Assembly (NCBI GenBank): GCA_963735455.1
Contig: CAVTKZ010000004.1
Coordinates: 372,001-436,000 of the forward strand
Length of the DNA: 64,000 bases
Origin: Palsa-1033 sp963735455
Lineage (GTDB): Bacteria > Chloroflexota > Limnocylindria > Limnocylindrales > CSP1-4
Reading direction: 5' to 3'
Shown here piece after piece: positions 41,085 through 50,404 of this stretch. Below the pieces are notes generated by a model. It searched no databases, had not been told where the DNA came from, and saw only the letters and a list, made by a program, of their open reading frames with translations. Position numbers and translations under genes: made by a program. Each line of letters begins with the position of its first letter. The stretch's first letter is position 1.

Positions 41085-43769
41085 ATGGCCCCCGAGCTGC
41101 CGGTTGGCACGGTCACCTTCCTGTTCAGCGACGTCGAGGGCTCGACCCGTCTCGCCCAGGCGCTGGGCACTGATCGCTGGCGGACGACGCTGGAGGCCCA
41201 GCAGGCCATCTGGCGGTCGGTCTTCGCGGCGAACGGCGGGACCGAGATCTCGACCGAGGGCGACAGCTTCTTCGCGGTCTTCCCGAGCGCGGTCGACGCG
41301 GTCGCGGCCGCGGCCGCCGCGCAGCGAGCCATCCGAGCCGCCACCTGGCCCCCGGAAGCCGGGTCGGCGGGCATCCGCGTCCGGGTTGGCCTGCACACCG
41401 GCGAGGGCCGGCTCGGCGGCGACAGCTACGTCGGCCTCGACGTCCATCGGGCGGCCCGGATCGGCGCGGCCGCCAACGGCGGCCAGATCCTCATCTCGGC
41501 CACGACCCGTGCGCTAACCGAGTCGAGCCTGCCCGCCGGCCTCAGTCTCCTCGACCTTGGACGGCACCGGCTCAAGGACCTCGACCAGCCCGAGGCACTC
41601 GGTCGCCTGGTCATCGCCGGCCTCGACGACGATCCGCGACCGCCCCGAAGCCTCGAGACGCCAACCAACCTGCCGGCCAGCCTGACCAGCTTCATCGGCC
41701 GGAAGCGCGAGGTGGGCGAAGTCGTGGAGCTGGTCCGCACGGTGCGCCTGGTGACCCTGACCGGGCCGGGCGGCACGGGCAAGACCCGCTTGTCGCTGGC
41801 GTCCGCCGCCGAGCTCCTGGGTGATTTCCCGGACGGGGTCTACTTCGTCCGTCTTGCCCCGCTCAGCGATCCGGACCTGCTGGCCGCGACGATCGTCGGC
41901 GCAATCGGGCTGGAGCAGTCCCCGACGGCCGATGCCGTCAGCCTTCTGCGCGGCCACCTGGCCGACCGGCGGGTGCTCCTCGTCCTCGACAACTTCGAGC
42001 AGATCGTCGCGGCGGCGCCACTCGTCGGCGAGCTGCTGACAGCGTCAGAGGGACTCCATGTCCTCGTGACGAGCCGGGAGACCCTCCACCTCCACGGGGA
42101 GCAGGAGCTGCCGATCCCCCCGCTCGGACTGCCCGGCCCGGGCGATGGACCGCTCGACCCGGCCGAGCTCGTCAAATCCGAGGCGATCGCGCTCTTCGTC
42201 GCCCGAGCCCGGGCGGTCGTGCCGGCCTTCGTACTCGACCGAAGCAACGCCTCCGCGATCGTGGCGATCTGCACCAGTCTGGACGGCCTGCCCCTCGCCA
42301 TCGAGCTCGCGGCCGCGCGGGTGAAGGTCCTCTCGCCGGAGGCGATCCGGGACCGCCTGCGATCGAGCCTGGGCTTGCTCGCGAGCGCCGAGCGGGACGT
42401 GCCCGAACGCCAGCGCACGTTGCGCGGCGCGATTGCCTGGAGCTACGACCTGCTAACGGCAGCGGAGCAGGCGGTCTTCCGGCGCGCGGCGATCTTTGTC
42501 GGCGGTTGGTCACTCGAAGCGGCCGAGGCCGTGTGTGCCGTGAGCGGAGATCTCGAACCGGAGGTCTTCGACGTCCTGGCCTCGCTCGCCGACAAGAGCC
42601 TCGTCCGATCCGAGCCGGGTGCGGACGACGAGCCGCGCTTCCGGTACCTGGCCACGATCCGCGAGTTCGGGCTCGAGCTTCTGAAAGCCTCCGGAGAACG
42701 CGACGACCTTGCCCGCCGCCATGCGACCTACTTCGCTGGGCTGGCCGAGCGGATGGTCAAGCCGCTTGCTGGGCCAGATGTCGTGCGCTGGGTCAGCCGC
42801 CTCGAGGCCGACCACGCCAATCTGCGCGCCGCGGTCCACTGGTCGGTCGAGGCCGGCGAGCCCGGGCTCGGGCTCCGGATCATGGGTCTGGCCTGGCGCT
42901 TCTGGTACCAGGGCAGCCATCTCAGCGAGGGCCGGGCTGCGATCGAGGAGCTGCTCCGCCAGCCGGTCACCGCCGCGTCGGATCGGGACCGGGCTGTCGG
43001 ATTGAATGGGGCCGGGGGAATCGTCTACTGGCTCGGCGACTTCGACGCGGCGGCGAAGTTCTGGAGCGAGGCCCTCGCTATCAACGAGGCCCTGGCTGAG
43101 TCGTCAGGCACCGCCGAAGCCCACTACAACCTTGGCTTCATCTCGATGATCCAGGGCGACTTCCCGACCCAGCGGGCGCACCATGCGAAGGCGCTCGCGT
43201 TGTACCAGGAGATGGGCGACGAAGCTGGCGTGATCGACACCCAGGAGGCTCTCGTCCCGGCCCTCCTGCGGGCCGGCGAGCTGACGGCCGGTGAGGAGCT
43301 CCTCCGATCGACCGTGGCCGCCCAACGCGCGCGCGGTCATCTCGTGCGCCTCGGCGAGGACCTCAGCCTGCTGGCGACGTTCCAGGCCCTCGCCGGCCAC
43401 CTGGATTCGGCGCGCGCCTCGATCCGCGAGGCCCTTCCGCTGGCGGAGAGCAGCGGGACGTTGACCAGCGCGGCCTCGGCCTTGGCCAGCGCGGCGCTGA
43501 TCGAGGCCGAAGGCGGCCATGCCGAGCGGACGGCCACGATCGCCGGAGCCCTCGACGCCATGACCGAGGCCTCGCGCGTGGCGATCGCCCAGGTCGACAT
43601 GCTCCGGATGCCGACCGCCGCCGACGAGGCGCGTTCACGGCTCGATCCCGAGGCGTTCGAGCGGGCCTATCGCGTGGGTCGCACCATGGACCGCGACGCG
43701 ATCCTGGCCTTCGCCCGGGCCGGCCTGGCCGAATCCGAACCCGGCGCTACGGCGCCTCGCGACGCCTGA
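41085..43769 (+). CDS. adenylate/guanylate cyclase-domain regulator with NB-ARC ATPase and TPR repeats
   Basis: 894 aa. Residues 8-180 are a class III nucleotide cyclase domain with the metal-binding Asp16 (FLFSDVEGSTRL) and Asp60 (EGDSFFAVF) and GLHTGEG...GLDVHRAARI. Then comes an AAA/NB-ARC ATPase with Walker A GPGGTGKT (227-234) and Walker B VLLVLDNFEQ, and a long C-terminal TPR-like region. This is the AfsR/SARP-adjacent type of cyclase-ATPase sensor common in actinobacteria and Chloroflexota. The output effect is unknown. The last 23 bases overlap etfA on the other strand. Confidence 0.88.
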   Translation: MAPELPVGTVTFLFSDVEGSTRLAQALGTDRWRTTLEAQQAIWRSVFAANGGTEISTEGDSFFAVFPSAVDAVAAAAAAQRAIRAATWPPEAGSAGIRVRVGLHTGEGRLGGDSYVGLDVHRAARIGAAANGGQILISATTRALTESSLPAGLSLLDLGRHRLKDLDQPEALGRLVIAGLDDDPRPPRSLETPTNLPASLTSFIGRKREVGEVVELVRTVRLVTLTGPGGTGKTRLSLASAAELLGDFPDGVYFVRLAPLSDPDLLAATIVGAIGLEQSPTADAVSLLRGHLADRRVLLVLDNFEQIVAAAPLVGELLTASEGLHVLVTSRETLHLHGEQELPIPPLGLPGPGDGPLDPAELVKSEAIALFVARARAVVPAFVLDRSNASAIVAICTSLDGLPLAIELAAARVKVLSPEAIRDRLRSSLGLLASAERDVPERQRTLRGAIAWSYDLLTAAEQAVFRRAAIFVGGWSLEAAEAVCAVSGDLEPEVFDVLASLADKSLVRSEPGADDEPRFRYLATIREFGLELLKASGERDDLARRHATYFAGLAERMVKPLAGPDVVRWVSRLEADHANLRAAVHWSVEAGEPGLGLRIMGLAWRFWYQGSHLSEGRAAIEELLRQPVTAASDRDRAVGLNGAGGIVYWLGDFDAAAKFWSEALAINEALAESSGTAEAHYNLGFISMIQGDFPTQRAHHAKALALYQEMGDEAGVIDTQEALVPALLRAGELTAGEELLRSTVAAQRARGHLVRLGEDLSLLATFQALAGHLDSARASIREALPLAESSGTLTSAASALASAALIEAEGGHAERTATIAGALDAMTEASRVAIAQVDMLRMPTAADEARSRLDPEAFERAYRVGRTMDRDAILAFARAGLAESEPGATAPRDA

Positions 43770-44721
43770 TCTCGGCGCTGATCGCGGGGACGACCGTGTG
43801 CAGGTCGCCGATCACGGCGTAGGCCGCCCGGGACATGATCGGCGCCTCGCGATCCGTGTTGATCACGAGGATCGCCTTGGCAGCCTTGCAGCCGACGATG
43901 TGCTGGATCGCGCCGCTGATCCCGCAGGCGATGTAGATGTCGGGCGCGATTCGGGTCCCGGTCTGGCCGACCTGCTGGCTGTGCGGCCGCCAGCCGGCAC
44001 TGGTCACGACCCGCGACACGCCGACGGCGCCGTGGAGGAGGCCGGCCAGCTCCTCGAGCTCGCTGAACGCCTCGGCCCCGCCCACGCCGCGGCCGCCACC
44101 GACCACGACCCGGGCGTCGGCCAGGGAGACCTTGCCCGCCTCGGGCGCCACCCGGGCCACGACCCGCACCCGGAGATCCGAATCCGTCAGGGTCGGCGTG
44201 AACGCTTCAATCCTGACCAGGGACGGGGCGGCCGCCTCCTCGGGCGGCGTGGCGTGCTCGGCAATCGTGACGAAGCGGACCGGGCCATCGAGCCGGGCAT
44301 CCTCAAGCAGGCTGCCGCCCCAGCGCTGGCGGGTCACCTCGAACAGGGCCCCGGGCCGCAGCTCGACGCAGTTGGCGGCCATCGGCGCCCCGGCCATCGT
44401 GGCCGCGTAGGCCAGGACCTCCTGGCCGCGGTCGTTCCCCGCGGCGAGGACGATCGCCGGCGACGAGACCGACGCGACCTGGGCCACGGCCCGTCCCCAG
44501 GCGGCCGGCGCATAGCCGTCGAGGCCGGCCGGCTCGACGACCCAGGCCGAGCTCACCCCGAACGCGCCAAGGGCCGCCGCTGCCTGGGCCGCGCCCGGCC
44601 CGAAGAGGACGGCGCCCAGCGGGACCCCCAGCGACGCGGCGGTCCGCCGCGCGAAGGTGAGGGCCTCGAGGGACGAGCGGTCCGGCCGGCCGCCATCCTG
44701 CTCGACGAAGGCCAGGATCAT
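43747..44721 (-). CDS. etfA: electron transfer flavoprotein subunit alpha
   Basis: 324 aa. The C-terminal FAD-binding segment is intact (VVVGGGRGVGG...SQQVGQTGTRIAPDIYIACGISGAIQHIVGCKAAKAILVINTDREAPI), diagnostic of EtfA. With EtfB it carries electrons from a flavoprotein dehydrogenase to ETF:quinone oxidoreductase (not in the window). Its start overlaps the etfB stop by four bases (44718-44721). Confidence 0.95.
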   Translation of the reverse strand: MILAFVEQDGGRPDRSSLEALTFARRTAASLGVPLGAVLFGPGAAQAAAALGAFGVSSAWVVEPAGLDGYAPAAWGRAVAQVASVSSPAIVLAAGNDRGQEVLAYAATMAGAPMAANCVELRPGALFEVTRQRWGGSLLEDARLDGPVRFVTIAEHATPPEEAAAPSLVRIEAFTPTLTDSDLRVRVVARVAPEAGKVSLADARVVVGGGRGVGGAEAFSELEELAGLLHGAVGVSRVVTSAGWRPHSQQVGQTGTRIAPDIYIACGISGAIQHIVGCKAAKAILVINTDREAPIMSRAAYAVIGDLHTVVPAISAEIRRREAP

Positions 44722-45518
44722 CCGGCCAGGACCCCGATCCGGACGAGGACATCGACCACCGCGGGCGCGGCGTCGGCGCCGCTGCCCAGGATCTCGACCC
44801 GGCCCTCGGTCTCGGCCGGCAGGCGCAGGCGGATCTTGTCGGGTCCGGTGATCCCGGCGGCGGCCGGCCCGGTCCCGCCCGTCGGCGGCGCGAGGACCGT
44901 GGTCTCGATCTCCTTCTTCTTCGCTCGCAGGCGGCCGGGGACCGACGGATAGCGGGGCAGGTTGATCCCCTCGCGGACCGCGACCACGGCGGGCAGGGAC
45001 ACCTCAAAGACCTCCCAGCCGCCGGCGGCCTCGCGCCGGGCGGTTGCCACGCCGTCCTTGATGTCGAGCGACTTGACCCCGCTGACGCATGGCAGGCCGA
45101 GCGCCAGGGCGACCCGGATCCCGACCTGGAAGTCGCCCGAATCCGCGGCCTCGTTGCCGAACAGGAGCAGGTCGTAGCTGCTGCCGGCCGCGGCCTCGGC
45201 CCGGATCGCCTCGACGATCGCGGCGGCGGTGGAGACCGGATCCCAGTCCTGGCCGTCGGTCTGGAGCAGGATCGCCCGGTCGATCCCGATCGCCAGCGCC
45301 GCCCGGAGCTGGTCGGCCGCGGACTCGGGCCCGAGGGTCAGGACGGTCGAGCTGCCGCCGTTCGCCTCGATCAGGCGGACGGCCTCTTCGGTCGCGCACT
45401 CCTCGTGGGGACTGACCGTGAACCCAAGGTAGCGGGTGTCGATCTCCCGGGCATCGGCGGTCAGGGTCACCCGCCCGCCGGTCTCGGGGACCCGCTTGAC
45501 GGCGACCAGGATGTTCAC
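44718..45518 (-). CDS. etfB: electron transfer flavoprotein subunit beta
   Basis: 266 aa with the typical EtfB start VAVKRVPETGG and the family's SPHEECATEEAVRLIE, LLLFGNEAADSGDFQVGIRVALALGLPCVS and the closing region with AKKKEIETT. It forms a heterodimer with EtfA. Overlaps the upstream dehydrogenase stop by four bases, so the trio is one operon with coupled translation. Confidence 0.94.
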   Translation of the reverse strand: MNILVAVKRVPETGGRVTLTADAREIDTRYLGFTVSPHEECATEEAVRLIEANGGSSTVLTLGPESAADQLRAALAIGIDRAILLQTDGQDWDPVSTAAAIVEAIRAEAAAGSSYDLLLFGNEAADSGDFQVGIRVALALGLPCVSGVKSLDIKDGVATARREAAGGWEVFEVSLPAVVAVREGINLPRYPSVPGRLRAKKKEIETTVLAPPTGGTGPAAAGITGPDKIRLRLPAETEGRVEILGSGADAAPAVVDVLVRIGVLAG

Positions 45519-48031
45519 GCCCGGATCCGCGAGTTCTCCGGGTCGAAGATCGGCGTGCTGCCGACAACCGCGACCGTCACCGGGTAGCGCTCGCCGAAAT
45601 ACTCGACGGCCAGCTTCGTGCCCTCGACGGCGGCCTCGGGCGGCAGGTAGGCGAGCAGGAGGTGCTTGCCGATCGAGGGCGCGGAGCCGGCGCTCGTCGC
45701 GTACGCGCGGCGGCCCTTCGCATCGACCAGGAAGGTGCCGTCGGGCCGGGTGACCGGCTCACGCCCGAGCATGTAGCGCTTGACCCCGCTCGACGAGGTC
45801 GGATCATCGACGGTCAGGGTGCACAGGATCGCGGCCGGCGGGACGGCCCGCTGGGCGAGGTAGGCGGCCTTGCCCACGAAGTCGGCGTCCTTGACCGTCG
45901 GCCGGGCCATGCCCGCCTCGACCAGGTTGAAGTCGAGCTCGAGCTCGTTGCCGTGGGCCCGGTAGCCCTTCTCGAGCCGGCCGGTCGTGGCGTAGACGCC
46001 GATCCCGACCGCGACCACGCCCAGTGGCTGGCCGGCCGCCCAGAGGGTGTCCCACAGCCGGAGGCCCTGCTCCATCGGGGCGTAGATCTCCCAGCCCAGC
46101 TCGCCGACATACGAGATCCGGGACATCAGGGTCCGGACTCCGCCGATGTCAACGGTCTGGGCCGTGCCGAACGGGAAGGCGGCATTCGAGAGGTCGGCGC
46201 TGGTCACCGACTGGACCAGCTCGCGGGCCCTCGGGCCCCACACGCCGATCGTGTACAGGGCCGAGGTCAGGTCGTGGACCTGGACTGAGCCATCACTTGG
46301 CAGGTGGTCGGTGAACCACTTCTTGTCGCGCATGCCCATCCCGCCGCCGGTCACCACCCGGTAGTGGTTGGGGCCGAGCCGGATGATCGTCAGGTCGGCG
46401 ACGATCCCGCCGGCTGCGTTGAGCAGGGGCGTGTAGATCACCCGGCCGAGCTTGAGGTCGACCTGGTTGACGACCAGGCCCTGGAGGTAGTCGGTGGCGC
46501 CCGGCCCATCGACGTCGAAGATCGCAAAGGCCGCCAGGTCGACCATTCCCACCCGATCGCGCAGCGCGAGGTGCTCGGCGTTGACGATCGGCGACCACCA
46601 GCGCGATTCCCACTCGGCCGCGCGGGGCATCACCCGCTCGCCGTACTCGGCCAGCAGCGCTTCGTTGGCGCCGTACCAGAACGGCCGCTCCCAGCCGGCG
46701 GCTTCGAAGAAGACCGCCCCCAGCTCGCGCTGGCGGATGTTGATCGGGCTCAGTCGGACGTCCCGATTGGAGCTCCATTGCTCCATCGGGTGGACGATCC
46801 CGTAGGTCTTGTTGAAGCCCTCGGCGCTCCGGGCGTCGATATGGGCGGCGACCCGCTGGTGGTCATAGAAGCGGGCGACGTCGGACGAGTGCGGGTCGAT
46901 CTCGGGCGCGCCGTGGGTCATCCACTCGGCGACCGCCTTGGCGATCCCCGGCGCCTCCTTGATCCAGACCGCGGCCACCGACCACAGGCCGCGGACCTCG
47001 GCGGTCTCACCCAGGATCGGCATCCCGTCGGGGGTCAGCGACAGGAGGCCGTTGATCGCATAGCGGACGCCGACCCGCTCGTCGCGCAGGACCTCGGGCA
47101 CCAGCTCGAGGGCCTGCTCCATCTGCAGGTCGAAGTCGTCATCGGTGAAGGGCAGCTCGCTGGGTGACTGGGCGGACTCGGCGATCGAGGGGATCTCGTC
47201 GGGCGACATCAGGATCGGCCGGTGGGCGTAGGAGCCGACCTCCAGGTCGCCGCCGTGCTGGCGCTCGTACATGTTGGTGTCCATGTCGCGCACGATCGGG
47301 AAGGTGATCTCGCCGACGGTCTCGGCAAAGCCGGGTACCGGGCCGACGCTGATCATCTGGTGGACGGCCGGGCTGAGGGGGATCGAGGCGCCCGCCATCC
47401 GGGCGATCCGGGGGCTCCAGATCCCGCAGGCGATCACCACGGTCTCGGCCGCGACGTTGCCCTTGTCCGTCCGCACGCCGCTGACGTGGCCGTCGACGAC
47501 GTCGATCCCGGTGACCTCGGTCTGGGCCGAAATCGTGAGCGCACCCAGCTCGACGGCCGCCTCGCGCATCAGGGTCCCGGCCCGGAGCGAGTCGACCACC
47601 CCGACCCCGGGGGTGTAGAAGCCGCCCAGCAGGATCGACTCCTCGATGTACGGCACGAGCTCCTTGATTCGAGCCGGGCTGATCAGCTCGGATTCGATGC
47701 CCCACGAGTGGGCGGAGGCGAGCCGGCGCTTGAACTCCTCCATCCGCTCCGGGGTCCGGGCGACCTCGATCCCGCCGCTCTGGGTGAAGACTCCGAGCTC
47801 CTTGTACTGGCGCACGCTGTCCAAGGTGAACGCCGTCATCTCCTTGGAGTGGTCGGTCAGGAAGATGAAGTTCGACGCATGACCGGTCGATCCGCCGGGG
47901 TTGGGGAGGGTCCCCTTGTCGATCAGGACGATGTCCCGCCAGCCGAGCCGGGCCAGGTGGTAGGCCATGCTGTTGCCGACGATTCCGGCGCCGATCACGA
48001 CGACCCTGGCCCGCTCAGGCAGTCCGCTCAT
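45515..48031 (-). CDS. dimethylglycine/sarcosine dehydrogenase-like flavoprotein (DAO + GcvT fusion)
   Basis: 838 aa. The N-terminal DAO-type FAD domain carries GAGIVGNSMAYHLARLGW and GSTGHASNF, where the His matches the covalent-FAD His of DMGDH/SarDH. The C-terminal half (about 430-838) is a GcvT-like tetrahydrofolate domain, with RRWWSPIVNAEHLALRDRVGMVDLAAFAIFDVDGPGATDYLQ and ELGWEIYAP. The enzyme oxidises an N-methyl amine (dimethylglycine, sarcosine or similar), transfers the methyl group to folate and passes electrons to ETF; the adjacent etfBA genes support this. SD AGGA lies before ATG 48031. A Lys/Pro-rich small ORF precedes it by 32 bases. Confidence 0.9.
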   Translation of the reverse strand: MSGLPERARVVVIGAGIVGNSMAYHLARLGWRDIVLIDKGTLPNPGGSTGHASNFIFLTDHSKEMTAFTLDSVRQYKELGVFTQSGGIEVARTPERMEEFKRRLASAHSWGIESELISPARIKELVPYIEESILLGGFYTPGVGVVDSLRAGTLMREAAVELGALTISAQTEVTGIDVVDGHVSGVRTDKGNVAAETVVIACGIWSPRIARMAGASIPLSPAVHQMISVGPVPGFAETVGEITFPIVRDMDTNMYERQHGGDLEVGSYAHRPILMSPDEIPSIAESAQSPSELPFTDDDFDLQMEQALELVPEVLRDERVGVRYAINGLLSLTPDGMPILGETAEVRGLWSVAAVWIKEAPGIAKAVAEWMTHGAPEIDPHSSDVARFYDHQRVAAHIDARSAEGFNKTYGIVHPMEQWSSNRDVRLSPINIRQRELGAVFFEAAGWERPFWYGANEALLAEYGERVMPRAAEWESRWWSPIVNAEHLALRDRVGMVDLAAFAIFDVDGPGATDYLQGLVVNQVDLKLGRVIYTPLLNAAGGIVADLTIIRLGPNHYRVVTGGGMGMRDKKWFTDHLPSDGSVQVHDLTSALYTIGVWGPRARELVQSVTSADLSNAAFPFGTAQTVDIGGVRTLMSRISYVGELGWEIYAPMEQGLRLWDTLWAAGQPLGVVAVGIGVYATTGRLEKGYRAHGNELELDFNLVEAGMARPTVKDADFVGKAAYLAQRAVPPAAILCTLTVDDPTSSSGVKRYMLGREPVTRPDGTFLVDAKGRRAYATSAGSAPSIGKHLLLAYLPPEAAVEGTKLAVEYFGERYPVTVAVVGSTPIFDPENSRIRA

Positions 48032-48063
48032 GCGTGTTCCTGGATCCTCCTGGATTGGGGCGC

Positions 48064-48132
48064 TCAGGCCCCGGCCGACGGAGCCTTCGGCTTCTTCGGC
48101 TTCGGTGGCCGCTTCGGCGTCTTGTCACCCAC
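48064..48132 (-). CDS. 22-residue Lys/Pro-rich small protein
   Basis: GTG 48132 to TGA 48066-48064. It begins MGDKTPKRPPKPKKPK and ends APSAGA. GGAGGT (48138-48143, minus strand) is placed five bases before GTG, a textbook site. The ORF is too short for standard gene callers. It sits 32 bases upstream of the dehydrogenase gene and is almost certainly in the same transcript. It may be a translated leader that affects the operon or a real small basic protein. Confidence 0.5.
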   Translation of the reverse strand: MGDKTPKRPPKPKKPKAPSAGA

Positions 48133-48258
48133 GGTGGACCTCCGTTCTGGCTCTCAACGGGACGCCTGGCGGCGCCCGCAATCAGGACGACACGATACCG
48201 CGGCGGGCATCGACCGCGACGGCCGTCCCCGGGCCGGCCGGGACCAGACGACCGATTC

Positions 48259-48275
48259 TCTCAGGGAGTTCTCAG
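48259..48275. promoter_or_regulatory. regulator box 1: direct repeat upstream of the response regulator gene
   Basis: TCTCAGGGAGTTCTCAG, two TCTCAG units spaced 11 bases centre to centre (48259-48264 and 48270-48275), about 70 bases before ATG 48345. The 11-base spacing is that of PhoB/OmpR-family response regulator sites. Nearly identical to the box at 50405-50421. Confidence 0.7.
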
Positions 48276-48344
48276 AATGGGGGCGTACAACGGACTGTGG
48301 GATTGCCGTGATGTGCGCGGCTCCCGGGATCGAATGGGCGGGCG

Positions 48345-49022
48345 ATGCACCTTCTCGTCGTCGAAGATGACCAGCGCCTGCGCCGCCTCCTCAAGCGGCT
48401 GCTCGAGGAGGACCAGCACGTGGTCGAGGTCGCGGCCGATGGCGCGACGGCGGTCGAGCTGGCGACTGGATCGACCGGGATCGATGCCCTGATCCTGGAT
48501 GTCGGCCTGCCCGACGTCAGCGGCCTGGAGGTCGCTCGCCGGATCCGGGCGGCCGGGGCCGATGTCTCGATCCTGATGCTCACCGCCCGGGACACGGTCG
48601 GCGACCGGGTCGGCGGCCTGGACGCGGGGGCCGACGACTACCTGGTCAAGCCGTTCGCCTTCGAGGAGCTGTCGGCCCGCCTGCGGGCCCTGTCGCGACG
48701 GGGAGCCGCCGGTACCCGGCGGGCCGAGCCGAAGCTGGTCGCCGGCTTGATCGAGCTCGACGAGACGGCTCGCCGGGTGACCGTCGGCGGCGATCCGGTC
48801 GACCTCAGCCCGCGCGAGTTCTCGCTCCTCGAGTGCCTCCTGCGGCACGCCGGCCAGACCCTCAGCCGGGACCAGCTCCTCGACCAGGCCTGGCCATTCA
48901 GCGTGGCGGTCACCCCCAACGCGGTCGATGCCTACGTCCACTACCTGCGCACGAAGCTGGGCTCGGCGAGCCGCCAGCTGGAGACGGTCCGGGGAATCGG
49001 CTATCGCCTCGCCCATGACTGA
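48345..49022 (+). CDS. OmpR/PhoB-family response regulator
   Basis: 225 aa. Receiver domain with acidic pocket VEDD, phosphorylation site Asp52 (LILDVGLPD), Thr80 and Lys102 (LVKPF). The winged-helix effector follows (VDLSPREFSLLECLLRHAGQTLSRDQLLDQAWPF...VDAYVHYLRTKLG...VRGIGYRL). Its stop overlaps the kinase start by eight bases. It is expected to bind the TCTCAG direct-repeat boxes upstream of this gene and of the ferric-reductase-like gene (inference). Confidence 0.95.
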   Translation: MHLLVVEDDQRLRRLLKRLLEEDQHVVEVAADGATAVELATGSTGIDALILDVGLPDVSGLEVARRIRAAGADVSILMLTARDTVGDRVGGLDAGADDYLVKPFAFEELSARLRALSRRGAAGTRRAEPKLVAGLIELDETARRVTVGGDPVDLSPREFSLLECLLRHAGQTLSRDQLLDQAWPFSVAVTPNAVDAYVHYLRTKLGSASRQLETVRGIGYRLAHD

Positions 49023-50382
49023 GCAACCCACCTCGGAGCGGATCACGGGCAGCGAGGACTGGGTGGACCAGCAAGCCCGCAAGGGCGACGCCCGCCTTGT
49101 CCGGGGCGTCCGCTGGCGGCTCGTCCTGTTCAGCGGCGGGACGACCCTGTTGATCCTGCTGGCCCTCGGCGCCCTCCTCTACGTCCGCGTCGCCAGCTCG
49201 CTCGAGACGACCGGAGTGACCCAGCTCGATGCCCGGGCAGCATCGCTCAAGCAATTCCTGGGTGGCAGCGATGACCCGGGCAAGGGCCCGCCGACCGGCC
49301 TGATCTTCGGTGGCGGATCGTCGGGCACGTTCGCCGTCCTGGTGACCGCCGCCGGCCAGCGGATCGGCGACCTCGATGACGGCGTGCCGGGCGGCCTGCC
49401 CAACGTGGCCTCCGTGGCCGCAGCCTGGCAGACCGGTCGCGACGTCCGGGACGCGGTGCTGGCGGACGTCCCGGTCCGGATCCTGAGCGTGACCGCCTCG
49501 AGCCGGATCGGGCCGGTCGTGATCCAGGTGGTCCAGGACCGGACCGATGAGCAGAAGACGCTGGACGTGATCTCCGACGTGCTGATCTTCGGCGGACTGC
49601 TGGCCGTTGCGGCAGCCAGCGCCTTCGGGGCGGTCTATGCCCGGCGCGCCCTGGCCCCGATCCGGTCGTCGCTCGCCAGCCAGCGCCTGGCACTCCGTCG
49701 CCAGCGCGAGTTTGCCGCCGACGCGAGCCATGAGCTGCGGACGCCCTTGACCGTGATCCGGAGCTCGGTCGAGTACCTGGGCCGGCATCGGACCGAGCCG
49801 GTCGGGGCGGTCGGCGAGGCGCTCGAGGACATCACCGCCGAGGTCGACCAGCTGTCGACCCTGGTCGAGGACCTGCTCCTGCTGGCCCGCTCCGATTCGG
49901 GCGCGATCGAGCTCGACCAACTGCCGCTCGACCTGGGCGACCTGGCGGGCGAAGCGGCCTCGACGCTGGCCCAGCCGGCCGCCGACCGGAAGGTCCGGAT
50001 CGTGGTCGATCCCGAGCCGGCCGCGGTGACCGGCGACCCGGTCCGGCTCCGCCAGCTGGTGGCGATCCTGGTCGACAACGCGATCCGGCACAGCCCGGCC
50101 GGGGGCGAGGTCCGGGTCGCGGTCAGGAGCGATGGCCGGTCGACCGAACTGTCGGTCGAGGACCAGGGCCCGGGCATCCGGCCGGAAGACCTGCCCCGGG
50201 TCTTCGACCGGTTCTGGCGGGCGCCCGGCGCTCCGGCCGGCGGGACCGGCCTGGGCCTGGCGATCGCCCACTGGATCGTCGAGCGCCACGGCGGCCAGAT
50301 CGTGGTGGTCAACCGGGCCGAGGGCGGGGCGCGCTTCGACGTCCGGCTGCCGGTCCGCGACGCGTCGCCGGCCCGAGGCTGA
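49015..50382 (+). CDS. sensor histidine kinase
   Basis: 455 aa from ATG 49015. Two membrane helices (about 32-60 and 186-208) flank an extracytoplasmic sensor of about 125 residues, which is Gly/Asp/Val-rich. HisKA with His239 (ADASHELRTPLT), then HATPase with N box DNAIRHSPAG, GTGLGLAI and the G2 region. The eight-base overlap with the response regulator stop indicates one operon. The signal is unknown, but the downstream genes suggest redox or iron status. Confidence 0.94.
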   Translation: MTEQPTSERITGSEDWVDQQARKGDARLVRGVRWRLVLFSGGTTLLILLALGALLYVRVASSLETTGVTQLDARAASLKQFLGGSDDPGKGPPTGLIFGGGSSGTFAVLVTAAGQRIGDLDDGVPGGLPNVASVAAAWQTGRDVRDAVLADVPVRILSVTASSRIGPVVIQVVQDRTDEQKTLDVISDVLIFGGLLAVAAASAFGAVYARRALAPIRSSLASQRLALRRQREFAADASHELRTPLTVIRSSVEYLGRHRTEPVGAVGEALEDITAEVDQLSTLVEDLLLLARSDSGAIELDQLPLDLGDLAGEAASTLAQPAADRKVRIVVDPEPAAVTGDPVRLRQLVAILVDNAIRHSPAGGEVRVAVRSDGRSTELSVEDQGPGIRPEDLPRVFDRFWRAPGAPAGGTGLGLAIAHWIVERHGGQIVVVNRAEGGARFDVRLPVRDASPARG

Positions 50383-50404
50383 AATGGGCGATCACCAGCC
50401 GAGC

